Assembly (NCBI GenBank): GCA_028023455.1
Contig: JAQFVV010000056.1
Location: 3,284,001-3,348,000, forward strand
Direction: 5' to 3'
Source of the DNA: Epiperipatus broadwayi
Taxonomy: Eukaryota > Onychophora > Udeonychophora > Euonychophora > Peripatidae
Length of the DNA: 64,000 nt
Numbering within the stretch: position 1 is the first letter of the stretch; every line of letters begins with the position of its first letter. The position numbers were made by a program, and so were the translations under genes. Below, one piece after another: positions 63,901-64,000 of the stretch. The notes beneath the pieces are model-generated. The model ran no database searches. It had not been told where the DNA came from and saw only the letters and a list, made by a program, of their open reading frames with translations.

Positions 63901-64000
63901 TATGTGTAGTTTTAATTATGAGTTATAATTATAGTGTTAATTATTGACTAGTAATTATCATATGTTATCTCGTTGGAAAGCTCCTTTAAGGAAGAATTAA
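60928..64000. other. AT-rich DNA with a possible LINE trace
   Basis: At 61568-61640 a plus-strand frame reads WSDRMSFNLEKFNFQVNHS, similar to the W-x-M-x-F-N-x-x-K-C/x block that follows the catalytic motif in LINE reverse transcriptases. The flanks give no supporting motif. The remainder is low-complexity; short AT dinucleotide tracts occur near 62890 and 63480. Confidence 0.25.

Overview
The window is AT-rich, intron-dominated animal nuclear DNA, roughly three-quarters A+T by eye. The one host gene I can identify is on the minus strand. Four exons at 41850-41734, 38074-37968, 12073-11979 and 3514-3438 splice with GT-AG borders and matching phases into the C-terminal part of a syntaxin-6 type Qc-SNARE: linker end, complete SNARE helix, RRQW juxtamembrane motif, membrane anchor and stop codon. 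The 5' exons (N-terminal Habc-like domain and start codon) were not found and probably lie beyond position 64000. The largest intron seen is about 26 kb. The protein and the repeat types (RTE-like and other LINEs, gypsy-like gag, a Merlin-type DNA element, tRNA-derived SINEs) point to an invertebrate, perhaps an arthropod. The species cannot be fixed from sequence alone.

Layout. 1-2100: eroded minus-strand retrotransposon gag, on the 3' side of the host gene. 3438-3514: terminal STX6 exon. 4031-4560: 349-bp tandem repeat, with inverted relatives nearby. 5031-5799: terminal-inverted-repeat element. 5995-6260: end of an RTE-like LINE. 9067-11010: Merlin-like DNA element with 30-bp inverted ends, a zinc-ribbon ORF and a three-block tandem array. 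11979-12073: STX6 exon. 13500-15830 and 21650-23060: two degenerate LINE segments on the minus strand. 27239-37103: long LTR retrotransposon on the plus strand, with a gag-like coiled-coil ORF, no visible pol, and two unequal long direct repeats. 37968-38074 and 41734-41850: STX6 exons. 40250-40690: another RTE-like LINE end. 42381-42630: two tandem tRNA-derived SINEs. 46249-46736: long hairpin element. 47836-49318: LINE reverse-transcriptase fragment between two (TAA)n arrays. 53290-53870: fold-back minisatellite. 54416-56255: four-copy palindromic repeat. 58460-58791: possible LTR end. 60640-60927: exact 144-bp tandem duplication.

The host gene supplies a trans-Golgi/endosomal SNARE. Almost everything else is mobile-element sediment in its introns. 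I see no gene cluster and no convincing new multi-gene system. The most unusual objects are the pol-less LTR element whose gag ORF runs straight into its 3' repeat, the Merlin-like element that has replaced its catalytic domain with tandem repeats, and the several long inverted repeats between 46 and 56 kb. No CRISPR array, rRNA or bona fide tRNA gene was seen.
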